Assembly: GCF_037042905.1 (NCBI RefSeq)
Contig: NC_087247.1
Location: forward strand, 77,918,420-77,982,419
Direction: 5' to 3'
Origin: Lytechinus pictus
Taxonomy: Eukaryota; Echinodermata; Echinoidea; Temnopleuroida; Toxopneustidae
DNA: 64,000 bases
A program made the position numbers and the translations under genes. This document shows positions 1 through 11,300 of this stretch, piece after piece. The stretch's first letter is position 1. Each line of letters opens with the position of its first letter. Under the pieces are notes generated by a model. It was not told the origin of the DNA, did no database searches, and saw only the letters and a program-made list of their open reading frames with translations.

Positions 1-1310
1 CGCTGGAAGCTGGCATTTTGATTGGGGTGAGTTATGTATATCTCAATATTAATTATATAACAAACTACTTAAAAATTCCAATTTCATGACAGTTTATCGA
101 AATTTTCAACTCGCGATTTGCGGTCGCAATAATTGTTAAAAATACATTAACTCATGCAATTTATTCCTAATTACAAATATGCTTGAAATGTCCAGTTGTC
201 AGGCCAAAATATTAACAGATTTCGCGCTCTCATTCGGCTCATTATATCAATCAATAAAAAAAAAGATTTGAATTTCATAATTAGATTGTCCCCTTTTTTC
301 AGAATGGAATATCATGGACAAGTTTCATCTCGTGCTTATGAAGTGAAATAGGAAGATAGTCATCAATTTTATATAATAAAAAAATGTTCTTAGAATGTCC
401 CGGTTCTGTATGTCAAAACTCAAATTAAGTAATATTAATAATGAAAAAAATTATTAGTGCGATAATGATTATCCACAAATTTTCCTAAATAGTGCTTGTA
501 TATAAAGTTTAAATTAATCCTTTTCAGATCGGAATATCAGATATTCTAAGCTCGCGCTTCACTCTCGCTTTATCGATTTTCATGATAAAAATGTGTTTAG
601 AATGCCAACATTCTAGGTCTAAATCTGAAACACGCACATGCAGCTTGTTCTCTATTTAAATCATTATCCAATTTCAGATCAGAATATCAAAGACGTTATC
701 GATGAAGGAAGATCCGCAATTATTCAAAATTTTCATGATTTACAAAACATGAATAGAGTGTCCCGTTTGTAGGTCTAAATCTCAAAATTTTCACCTCGGG
801 CTTCGCGCTCGAATCAATTGTTTAGTTATATATCTGTCCTGTTCACGACCAAAAAGAGTGCGTAGAATTTCTATTCTTTAGGTAGTAATGTAACAAAAAT
901 TCAGCTCGCGTTTCGCGCTCTCATCATTTGAGTGCTGAAGTATCTAACGTCTTGATGGCTATAACGGCAAGCAGTCCCTATCAGGTCCCTTTTCGATCAG
1001 ATCAAAACTTGTCATAAAAATTTCTGCTCGCGCTCGCATTCAGTTGCATACACATCTTGTTCAGATTACATGAAACAAAAACAAAATAGCTCGCGCTTCG
1101 CGCTCGCACTATTCAAATAAGGCTTATGAGATTAGCCTATTATATGTTTATGTTGATTTATAGGAATAAGAAGTATAGGACTACCCCTTCAAAGAAACAA
1201 ACAAAAATCAACTTCAAGCGACCGATCGGGGAAAATTTGGCTGAAAAAAATTCCGCCCCCCCCCCCCCCATATAGGCGAAGGCTGGATCCGCCCTTTTGT
1301 ATGTTATATA
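1..1310. mobile_element. Non-autonomous hAT-like fragment with GCTCGCGCTTCGCGCTCGC repeats
   Basis: No gene is seen. The stretch holds degenerate ~110-200 bp repeats, each containing a CTCGCGCTTCGCGCTCGCA-type core (for example near 545, 795, 905, 1030 and 1090) and the phrase 'aggtctaaatctcaaa'. It ends near 1255-1297 in a C run followed by CGAAGGCTGGATCCGCCC, which resembles the hAT end seen at 43826-44936 (GGGCGGATCCAG). The left end is outside the window, so no target duplication could be checked. Confidence 0.5.
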
Positions 1311-1342
1311 AAATAATGGAATATTTCAATGTTCTCCTCATT

Positions 1343-1745
1343 CGCTGATGTGGTTTACGGTACACCATGTGGAGTATGATAGAAACAGTGGAAAGAGGAA
1401 GAAAAGGAATTGGATAGGCGAGAAAGTGGAAATTTGAGGGTAGAGTATTCTTTTCTTGAAAGTAGTCCTGAAAAGGATTGTAAACCAGAAGAGATTGATG
1501 AGTTGAGAACAGCTTGAGTAGTAGGATGGATGAGGAGTTGCTGGCTTGAGTCGGCGAGTAGAGATGATCAGTAGAAGCAGTAGAGAGACTCGACGTTTCG
1601 GGCAGGTTGACTGTCCGTCTCCTGAAGACGGACAGTCAACCTGCCCGAAACGTCGAGTCGAGTCTTCTCGCCTATCCAATTCCTTTTCTTCCTCTTTCCA
1701 CTGTTTCTATAACACTCCACATGGTGTACCGTAGACCACATCAGC
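1343..1745. repeat. Palindromic foldback element
   Basis: Arms at about 1343-1425 and 1660-1745 are inverted copies (CGCTGATGTGG, ACGGTACACCATGTGGAGT, AGAAACAGTGGAAAGAGGA). The middle, about 1585-1665, is a second near-perfect palindrome around CTGTCCGTCTCCTGAAGACG, flanked by GACTCGACGTTTCGGGCAGG and its complement. A diverged relative of the outer end lies at 26850-26960 (CACGGTACACCATG). ORFs read through it are artefacts of the palindrome. Confidence 0.7.
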
Positions 1746-1769
1746 GATTGTACATGCCATCATGCAAAC

Positions 1770-2145
1770 CTTCAAACAACATCATTTCTCCTCATTGTCA
1801 TGAGAAACAAAGTTTTATTCCCTCCTTAAGATGTGGCATTACCACTGTTTTAACATTTTGTGGCTCAACCAAGTTGGTCCTTATTGCAAAATCTGTGAAA
1901 ATTGAAACATTGTATAATTCAAACAATCAGAAACAAAAGAAATAGTGAGTGACATCATCAACTCTCTCATTTGCATATCACTGAGTTGTGCATATAACTG
2001 TTTCGTAAAAAATAAGCGAAACTTAAAAATGTTATGACTTTCTTATTTTACATCCGATTTTGATGAAATATTCAACGTTATTCTTGTTTGATTTTTCTCT
2101 ATTGATTCAAATCAAAATTTTCCTGGGGTGGACTAGCTGTTTAAA
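1770..2145. mobile_element. Truncated TTAA-type MITE
   Basis: The right half matches the complete elements at 36337-36950 and 45423-46024: ATAGTGAGTGACATCATCAA, TACATCCGATTTTGATGA and a terminal GGGGTGGACTAGCTGT followed by TTAA. The left terminus is missing, apparently displaced by the palindromic foldback beside it. It lies in the host gene's intron or 3' side and codes for nothing. Confidence 0.65.
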
Positions 2146-2596
2146 TAGCTATTAAGACTGCTTGTTCAGTTACCTATAAGACCTTGCGTGTAAAAAGAAA
2201 ACTATTCATGATTCTTGCCAGACAATTTATTGATTTAGATGTGAAAGAAGAAGTGTATTCCCGTCTAGAGAGTCAACAATGAATAATTATAACAAAATAT
2301 GTTTAATATGTTAATGGACGTTTGGTATACCATCGACTGTCCAATAAAGTTTTCTGACAAATCTAATAGTCGCATAAATATTCATGTTAAAATACTCTAA
2401 CATTTGTTTAGGTTCTCCAATACTGACTTTTCAATATAAAGAGGTATGTATATAAAAAAGTTTTCTGTTTAAATGGTATCATCAACAATATATTTTGATT
2501 ATTGAATTTTCTTTCCTGATACTCATTTTCAATATAAAGGGATGCTGAGTAAAGTAGTAACATTTATAATTCATTAAGAATATTATTCGACATTAC

Positions 2597-2723
2597 CGTA
2601 AAAATTGTGAGATCAAAGAATCCCTCATTGGTAGTTGTGCTGGTTAATAGTCGTCTGTTGAAACCAAAGATATCACAAACCTCAACGCGGTTTCCAGTCA
2701 GATCAGAATCCACCCAATATACT
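2597..2723 (-). CDS. Receptor exon: LDLR class B repeat (LVYWVD), last exon seen
   Basis: 127 nt, acceptor CTTTACAAATAG and donor ACG/GTAATG. It encodes residues 337-378: [38 protein letters not shown] and IFT. It ends in phase 0. The next blade should start with a YWTD-like strand, but no such sequence is visible in 1-2596, so the following exon lies outside the window. Confidence 0.9.
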
Positions 2724-5700
2724 CTATTTGTAAAGAACAAAATTATTACACTTATTCCTCCTGACAGGTCTCTAACGAAGAAGGTGTTAGGAAAGTGGTC
2801 AATCGGTATACAAATTACAACAATAAGGAAACACCTTATTCACAAACGGAATAAGGTTATTGAATCTTCATTCCACGAGCTCCCTTTGAATTCTTATTGA
2901 CGGGTAGATTATCAAAATTATTGCATGACCGTTGGGTATGATTGCGATTTTTTTACTGGAAGTTGTAGTATGGGGTGTCTACTTCAAGAATCCGATGGGT
3001 GCCACATTGGCACCATTGGGCATTTTTTTTAATTGACGTCATAGGCCACGCCCACTTTTTCATATACCTCTTAATTATGAATTTCAATATTTAAGGAATA
3101 AACATGTCATGTTTGGTATCAAATAAAAGCTAATGATAAATCCAATGTAAATTTATCGATCAATTGGCAATTAAATCACGCATAGGTCAGCTAAAGGTCA
3201 TTAAAGGTCAAATTGCCTTACAAATGTAAGTAATACATATAATGTGGAACATATCTTGTTTTAAACACATAAAAGTTGGATATTATGTGAATTTGTTGGC
3301 AAAGGTTAAGCTGAGGGTGTGCATATTAAGAATCCGGCCGGTGCTACTTTGGCATCTCGATGAATTTTATTTTTGTGACGTCATAAACCACACCAGCTTT
3401 CTTACATTCCTTTTAAATATATAGCGGTATAAACATATCATGTTTAATATTGTATTAAATAAAATTCAGAATGAAATCCACATATATGAATCACTATATA
3501 GGCATATAGAACGTTTTTCCATGGCAATCAAAGGTCATTTTAAGGTAATAAAAGGTCAAACAGGGTCACACATTTAATCAATGCATCATATAATGTGGAA
3601 TAGCTCATGTTTGGTTGAGGGTATATATTAAGGATGTGATGGGTTCTACCTCCTCACCCTTTTGCATTTTCCCTTTTCTGACGTCACGAACCACGCCCAC
3701 CTTTCACATAAGCCTGTCAGTAATTATGACAGAATGTGACACATAACAAAATGACTTCTACAACACAAATTCACATTTTTAGACAAGTATCCAATTAGCC
3801 CGGGGGGGGGGGGGGGCATGCACTCGACCAAAACATTGGTGGGGGTGTGCCGCGGGCGAGACAAAAAACGGGGGCCTTGGAGCGGGCTTATTGTAAAAAG
3901 GAGGGTCCTCGGAACGGGCTTCGGAACTACAAATGTTTGTGAAAACGGGGGTCCTTGGAACGGATCGCCAGAGTGTAAGTGCGTATGCATCCCTATGGAA
4001 TGGTCATGCGTGCATGATGCAGCTAGGGCGGCCTCCGCCGGGTGCGCTCGCGCAGAGCTGAGGCCGCGTCGGACAGAGCTCTGCGGCCGCTTTTCACCAA
4101 AATTGCAGCTCATTGTAGCAGATCAATGCGATCGGAACGGCGAAACGAAAAATATGCGAAGCTTTGGAACGGGTTTTTTCTTCTTTTTTTTCGATAAGAA
4201 GACAATGCTATGCTTTGGAGCGGCTTTCTTTATTATTTTTCTCAATAAGACAAAAATGCTATGCCTTGGAACGGAAATTTGAGTGTAAAAATGGGGGTCC
4301 CCTCCGCGGCACATACCCACTATGCATTATAAACTGAGTGCCCCCCCCCCCCTCCCCCGGGTCAATTAGACATATTTTACATTTTACATCATCCTAACTT
4401 TACTACATTTTGTTTTATCTTCCAGACTGATTTTCCCCCTCTTTAGTCTCAACTGCATGTTCAGTTTCCCTTGTTTTTAGAATGACACAATGTTATTTAC
4501 ATACGATACACGATAAGTGGCAAATGCTTAGCCTAGAGCATGGTACGTGGCCCCGATTTAAATCCACATGGAACAAGTTCTGATAATTCCTTGGGAGTAC
4601 AGGAGAGACCTCCTAACCTATACTTCCCATCCATACATGGGAGGCAAGTTGCAGGGGAGTCATTTTGATCAGTTGCTCTCCAGATATAGCTCTTGACGAA
4701 GAGCATGCTACTTTGGTAATCATGCTCTTTTGCTGACTTGTCAGTTGGGGGTAGGCTCATGATCTTTGAAGGATCTGTCTTCTTGCTAAATAATGTGAAG
4801 TAGTGCTAAGTAATTTTAGAAAGACTATATTTTGTTATATAAGTTGAGATGAAAAGTATAAATATTACACCTTTAATTGATCCAGTGCACTTCTTCTGCA
4901 TCATATTCTATAGATTAAGAACTTATTCGAGCAGCAAGTTTAGAGTGGGAAACTTTCCCTTGCCAAATTGACACAGTGTGGTATCACAACCTGATAGGGA
5001 ATTATCTGTGCAAAGCTAGCTTTTTTTCTACAAACTGCAATGCCATACCTTTAATGTCAATTACTTTTCCATCAGTATGCAAAAGACTTGTAAACCCAAA
5101 ATGAGAACACTGGTGGAACAGAAATGTCAGTGTCGTCAGAGAAAAATTATATAAGCTTCCACTGCCATTACATCTTCCGAAGATAGCTTATATTACATGG
5201 AACAGTTCATTTGGCCTACCCGTACTTGTCCATGACACAGTGGTTGTTCCCAATGAATTAAAAGAACTTCCTTGTCGATACAAGTCAGTGTCACCCTGTT
5301 CTATAGCTTTTAAGGATTAATGCAGTTGCTGGTCGGCCGTCGAATCATACTATTTCATAGTTCATACTGCAAGTGTGAATCGAAGTAACACAGCTCTGGC
5401 AGAGGCATGCATTTGAGATTGTTGGTGAAGGGGAATCTTATGAGCATCTGGTCGAAGATGTATGGTACAGAAGGTAGTTGTGAGAGGAATATAACAGGAC
5501 ATGGTGTAAAATGTTAAATTGGTGTAGATTATTTGGAATCACATGAAATGATTTGATACAAAATGATACGTTTGTTTAAAGTCCTGTTTAACTCGCGCGA
5601 TCATCAACATTTCGTGCGTGTAAATGACCCAAATGTCACCTTTACGTGTTCTTCTTTTTTTTCTAACCTTTAAATGCACATTCCATTTTCCATAAGCTTT

Positions 5701-7107
5701 AATTTGATATCAAACATGATATTTTTATTTTGTACACTAGATAAGTCATAATTAAGAGGTTGACCTATGTGAAAAGAATGGCGTGGTTTATAATGTTAGA
5801 AAATGATGTTGCCCTAGATTGCCAAAGTACCTTCGTCAGATTCTTAATCTGCACATCCTCAACATAACTTTCTTTCAACATTACCTACATAAATAATGCC
5901 CAACTTTTTTTTTGTATTCCAAACATGATTTATATTCTACATTGTTGCATTACTTACATTTGTGACCAACTTTGACCTTTTATGACCTAGTTAGACGACC
6001 TTTAATAGCCCTGGACACGTTCTAAATACGTAGCGATTCATATTAGGATCCTATGTGGATTTTATTTTGCATTTTATTTGCTGTGATTTCAAACATATGT
6101 TTATTACGGTAAATAGAAAAGTCACATTTAAGAGGAATGTAACTGAAAGTTGGTGTTGTTTATGACGTCAGAAAAATAAAATTTATCAAGATACCAAGGT
6201 AGCATCCATCGGATTCTTAATATGCACACTCTCAAACTTAACCATTGCAAAAAATACATATAACACCTAACTTATTTGTATTTTTAGCATGGTATGTTCC
6301 TCATCATATGTCTTACTCACATTATTATGTAAGGCAATTTGACCTTCTATGAACCTAAATGACCTTTAACTTACCTATGCTTGATTCACATGCCCTGTAA
6401 TCCAAATGTTTGCATTTGATTTTTCATTAGCTTAAATTTGATACTAAACATGACATGTTAATTCCGTAAAATATGAAAATCATATTTAAGAGGTATGTGA
6501 AAAAGTGGGCGTGGCTTATGACGTCAATAAAAAAAAAATGCCCAGGGGTGCCCAAGTGGCACCCGTCGGATTCTTGGAGTAGACACCCTATACTACAACT
6601 TCCAGCAAAAAAATTGCAGTCATACCCAACTTGACGGTTATGTTGGGTTCTACTTGACTATTAGCAGGAGAGCATCAAGGGGATCAAGCCAGACGCGGTC
6701 GCTTATAGGTGGTGCAAAAAAAAAAAAAAAAAAAACAGACAGGAGAAAAGGAATGTGAGGAAAATGAAATGAAGTAGCAAAAAGTAAATAAAGCCAAGGA
6801 AAAGTGAAACTTTTCATAGGTCACAGTAGCCTATCTGATATGCGCCGGGCTATAGTGGGCAAGTTACTGGTCGCGCGAAGCAGACTGACGGGCGAGGGCG
6901 AAGCCCGAGCCCTCGCCCGTCAGTTGTTGCCCACTAGCCCGACGCATATCGGATAGGCTAAGGTCACAGCGAGTTCAGCTATGACAATTATCTCCTTTAT
7001 CAGAATTTTTTTTTCTTCATCGCTTCCTTTTGAGTAAAAAAAAAGTGAAATGATTGAAATGATATCCCATCGTTTACCAGAATATATATATATATATATA
7101 TGTATAT

Positions 7108-7176
<69 letters not shown>

Positions 7177-8202
7177 AAAGAAATGGATGAAGAGAACAAT
7201 GGAAGGCGTAGCTTAAATCAAGGTTCCCCAGAGCTATCTACCCTTTGGAAAAAATGGTGATGCCGAAAATTGTCCCTGCCGGGAATCGAACCCGGGCCCC
7301 CAGCTTTGAACGCCGGTGCCTTAACCGCTAGACCACAGAGACGGGTTAGTGGCTGTGGCGACCCCGATCCAACTGACAGTCAGATAGACAGATTTTCGGT
7401 ACTTTACCAATTATAATTTCCTTTGTCGGGTGAAGGTGGGTTTCGAACAATGACAAGCCGCCATGCTTCAGCTGGATCAAAGCTGTTGCTTTGATACAGT
7501 ACACGTATGGGAGAAAGTATACAAATGTGTAAAGTTATACATGTACAACAGCTTTGGCAACTCTTTGAGACACAGAGACTCTGTGGTCTAGCGGTTAAGG
7601 CACCGGCGTTCAAAGCTGGGGGCCCGGGTTCGATTCCCGGCAGGGACATTTTTTCGGCATCACCAATTTTTCCAAATGGTAGATAGCTCTGGGGAACCTT
7701 GATTTAAGCTACGCCTTCCATTGTTCTCTTCATCCATTTGTTTACAATATTTAAAAATAAAAGAGTTGCCAAAGCTGTTGTACATGTATAACTTTACACA
7801 TTTGTATACTTTCTCCCATACGTGTACTGTATCAAAGCAACAGCTTTGATCCAGCTGAAGCATGGCGGCTTGTAATTGTTCGAAACCCACCTTCACCCGA
7901 CAAAGGAAATTATAATTGGTAAAGTGCCGAAAATCTGTCTATCTGACGGTCAATTGGATCGGGGTCGCCTTAGCCACTAACCCGTCTCTGTGGTCTAGCG
8001 GTTAAGGCACCGGCGTTCAAAGCTGGGGGCCCGGGTTCGATTCCCGGCAGGGACATTTTTTCGGCATCACCAATTTTTCCAAAGGGTAGATAGCTCTGGG
8101 GAACCTTGATTTAAGCCACGCCTTCCATTGTTCTCTTCATCCATTTCTTTACAATATTTAAAAATAAAAGAGTTGCCAAAGCTGTTGTACATGTATAACT
8201 TT

Positions 8203-8264
<62 letters not shown>

Positions 8265-8296
8265 TTATATATACATATATATATATAAATATATAA

Positions 8297-8330
<34 letters not shown>

Positions 8331-11300
8331 TACCTCACTTAAATTTTCTTTTGGTCTCCTAAAAGCTTTCTTAATTCAGGTCGAAATAAAGGTTACACTT
8401 CGTAATTCCGAAGGTTCGTAATTCCGAAGGTTCTTTATTCCGAAAGTTCGTAACTCCGAAACACGTAAATTGCCTATACCTCGATGTTCGTTAATCCGAA
8501 TACGGAAAAGGGTTCGTTAATCCGAACATTTGTGGCGTTATTCCGAAGGTTCGTTATTCTGAAGGTTCGATAATCCGAAAACGAAATAAGGTTCGTTGTT
8601 CCGAAGGTTCGTTAGTCCGAAAACGAAATAAGGTTAGTTAATCATTTAGTTTTCGGACTAACGAACCTTCGGAATTACGAACCTCATTTCTTTTTCGGAT
8701 TAACGAACCTTCGGAATTACGAACCTCACTTCGTTTTCGGACTAACGAACCTTCGGAATTACGAACCTCATTTCGTTTTCGGACTAACGAACCTTCGGAA
8801 ATACGAACCTTCGGAATAACGAACCTTCGGAATATCCGAACATTCGGAATAACGAAGCTTCGGAATAACGAATGTATGCGGAATTAAAGTTGTTAAATGT
8901 TAAAAATCTTAACGCCGTCAGACGTGTCAGTTCAGGGTACTAGATTAGAAAGAAAGGAAAGTTCGGTAACTGAAAAAAAAAATTATAATTCAGTAGAAAA
9001 TGCTGAACGAAAAATCTAAAATGACTTTCCCTCACAAGTTAGTGTCGTAATCAACGGTAATTCCACGTGGTGTGACCACGTCGGTAGTGGCCAGTTTAAT
9101 CCGGTTTCCACCAGCTAGATCACTCCGCTCTATCTTAGGTTCGACTCCAGCATCTGTCCAGAACAGAAAGCTGATCAACGAAAGACAAAATATTAAGGAT
9201 ATAAATGTTAGATATATGAACAAATCTACTAGAAATAAAGCAGAGAGAGTTTGGAAGTGTAAATAGAATAATCGCCATTATTAAGAGACTACTAAAAGAT
9301 GGACAACCAGTCACAATGGAGTAATGTTTAAGCATTTATTCAACATACTCACGCAACGCAATCTGTCGGTGTACCGGCGGATCCTGCGCCTGGCAGATAC
9401 TGTTCTAGGCACCAAATCCGCCGGCGGATCGTGTTCTACTCCGGCGGATTCAGTACCAAAAAAGGCCACTCTCTTCGGAAGATATCGTTCTTGCGCTATC
9501 GCGATATCCTTCATTCACATACGTCACGTGGTACGAAAAAACTACTTAGTAGTCAAAAGCGGTAGATTTCATCAATTAAAACTTGCAGAAAAGGATATTT
9601 ATGATATCTCTAGGCTATGTGATAGAAGTGAAGAAATAAAATGCGTAATCTGAAAGGGGAAAATAAGCCATTTTCTTGTTACAACTCTATGGAATTACAC
9701 CACTTCTAACACTACATGACGTCACGGTCTCGGTGCGAGGCCGGTGAAAGCATTTACAATTAAGAAAGTATATTTTCGAAACCTGATAATTTGAGTTATT
9801 CTTAAGCAAAAATATTCAGCTGTAAGAGATGACTGCATAAAACTTGCATTCCTGCTTTTAGTTTAAATTAATTACTTTCGATTTGTCTGATTTGTCTATT
9901 AAACTTTGGGGTCTGGTCTGGGTCTTTAAATAGTCCACATTTAGTCTTGTCTGCTGCACTATTTACCCAAGGTATGATAATAATGCTTGTAATCAAATAA
10001 CATGCACTTGTTAATTTATTTGATACCTATTAATTTATTGCAGTATGAAAATCCTTCTTATCACAATTTTAGGGATAAATTGGGCACAATATGCATCAAT
10101 TATGATTAATGCATAGTATTAAATAAAGGCAAAAAATTGAATTTTCGATAATTAAAATTGTGTAATAAGCTTTCTAAAGGGATGTATAAATAATGATCAC
10201 TGTAAAATGAAATTCTTGATTTACGAAATTCCAATTAATTACTATTATTTCCTTCACATTTTCTCGTATATTTTTTTTATTTTCTCTCCCTCAACCTTTT
10301 CTCTCCTTTTTGGTACTATATTACCCACGCGTATATATACGCCCCAGCCATATATTCATAATGTGCCAGAAAGGTTAGGAAACTGGAAAAGAGGCAAAGG
10401 GGGCGAAATGAGCAGGGACAGAAAGAGAAAGGCAAAAAAAAATAAAGAGCTGAAAACCAGGATGGGGTGAAGATGTAAAGGAGAAATTATATTTTACTAA
10501 AGATCCCATAATTGATCTTAAAATTAGATGACTGAGAGTTAAATTAGTGAGCACCAAACAGTACGTGGCGTATTTAACTTTTGTCAGGGTGAACTTCCGG
10601 TCCCCTTTAATTAATTCAGATTATATTCCTTAACATTGAAAAAAAAAAATTAGAAATACATGAAAAAAAAAAATAGGCTTACAATAAACTACATAAGAAA
10701 TTGATCACGTTTTGACATTCTTTTTTTATGTTTGTTAGAAATATCAAATTTATGTTATCACCAAAATTAGCATTCTACAAACAATAATATGAGGTAACAG
10801 CAAAACATATTTTCATACAATGATTTGCATCATTTATTTTGAAATATGAAGTTTTAACTTGTTGAAATTTTTCTAAACATTTGTAGTTTCAAAAACCTAT
10901 AGGCCTATATGGGGTGCAAATTTTTGCCAAACAGTCTGGCAAACTGACACTAAACATTGTGTGAAAAAGCACAGTTCAAGAGATCGATGCATACTGCGGA
11001 CTGAAAATAGTATAAAAATTCACAAAACAAAATGATGAAAATTTAATCAAAATCTTATAATTATAAATAGCATAGTTTTGGCGCATGTGCCAGGTCTATG
11101 TAATACATGAAATATCGAGACATTATTTCTCCTATTAATCCTCATCCCCACCGAGCCCTTTGTCAAAAGCTGTAGGATCCGTCCCTGAATAAAAATTCAC
11201 TAACTGAGGGGACGAAAATCCCCCCCCCCCCCCATTTGCGATCGTCATTGCCACAGCCGCGCATGCGTGCGCTGCCGAGGTTGTCTGTCCAAATCCCGGT

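Larger units (their letters stand above)
7178..8210. repeat. tRNA-derived foldback: one inverted and two direct units
   Basis: A ~400 bp unit (tRNA-like head, GGGACATTTTTTCGGCATCACC, a body with AGTTGCCAAAGCTGTTGTAC, and an end near ACAAAGGAAATTATAATTGG) is present once inverted (7178-7575) and then directly (7577-7980), with a third head and partial body (7984-8210). The copies are highly similar. The block is bracketed by (TA)n tracts. It looks like a SINE or tRNA-led repeat rearranged into a hairpin. Confidence 0.7.

Noticed and set aside
1613..1660. Hammerhead ribozyme-like core (CTGAAGA ... GAAAC)
   Set aside because: Stem II only pairs if the conserved G of GAAAC is used up in the stem, so the catalytic register fails; the site is also explained by the palindrome.
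3724..4320. Overlapping frames of 65-154 codons on both strands
   Set aside because: They follow the G/C-rich repeat units of a MITE and match no protein family.
7272..8054. Functional tRNA genes (suppressor or selenocysteine)
   Set aside because: The modules are embedded in repeat units, have a type I short variable arm unlike tRNA-Sec, and appear in inverted multiples.
9032..9335. Plus-strand frames over exon 9036-9170
   Set aside because: Shadow of the minus-strand YWTD exon, whose splice sites and phases fit the receptor gene.
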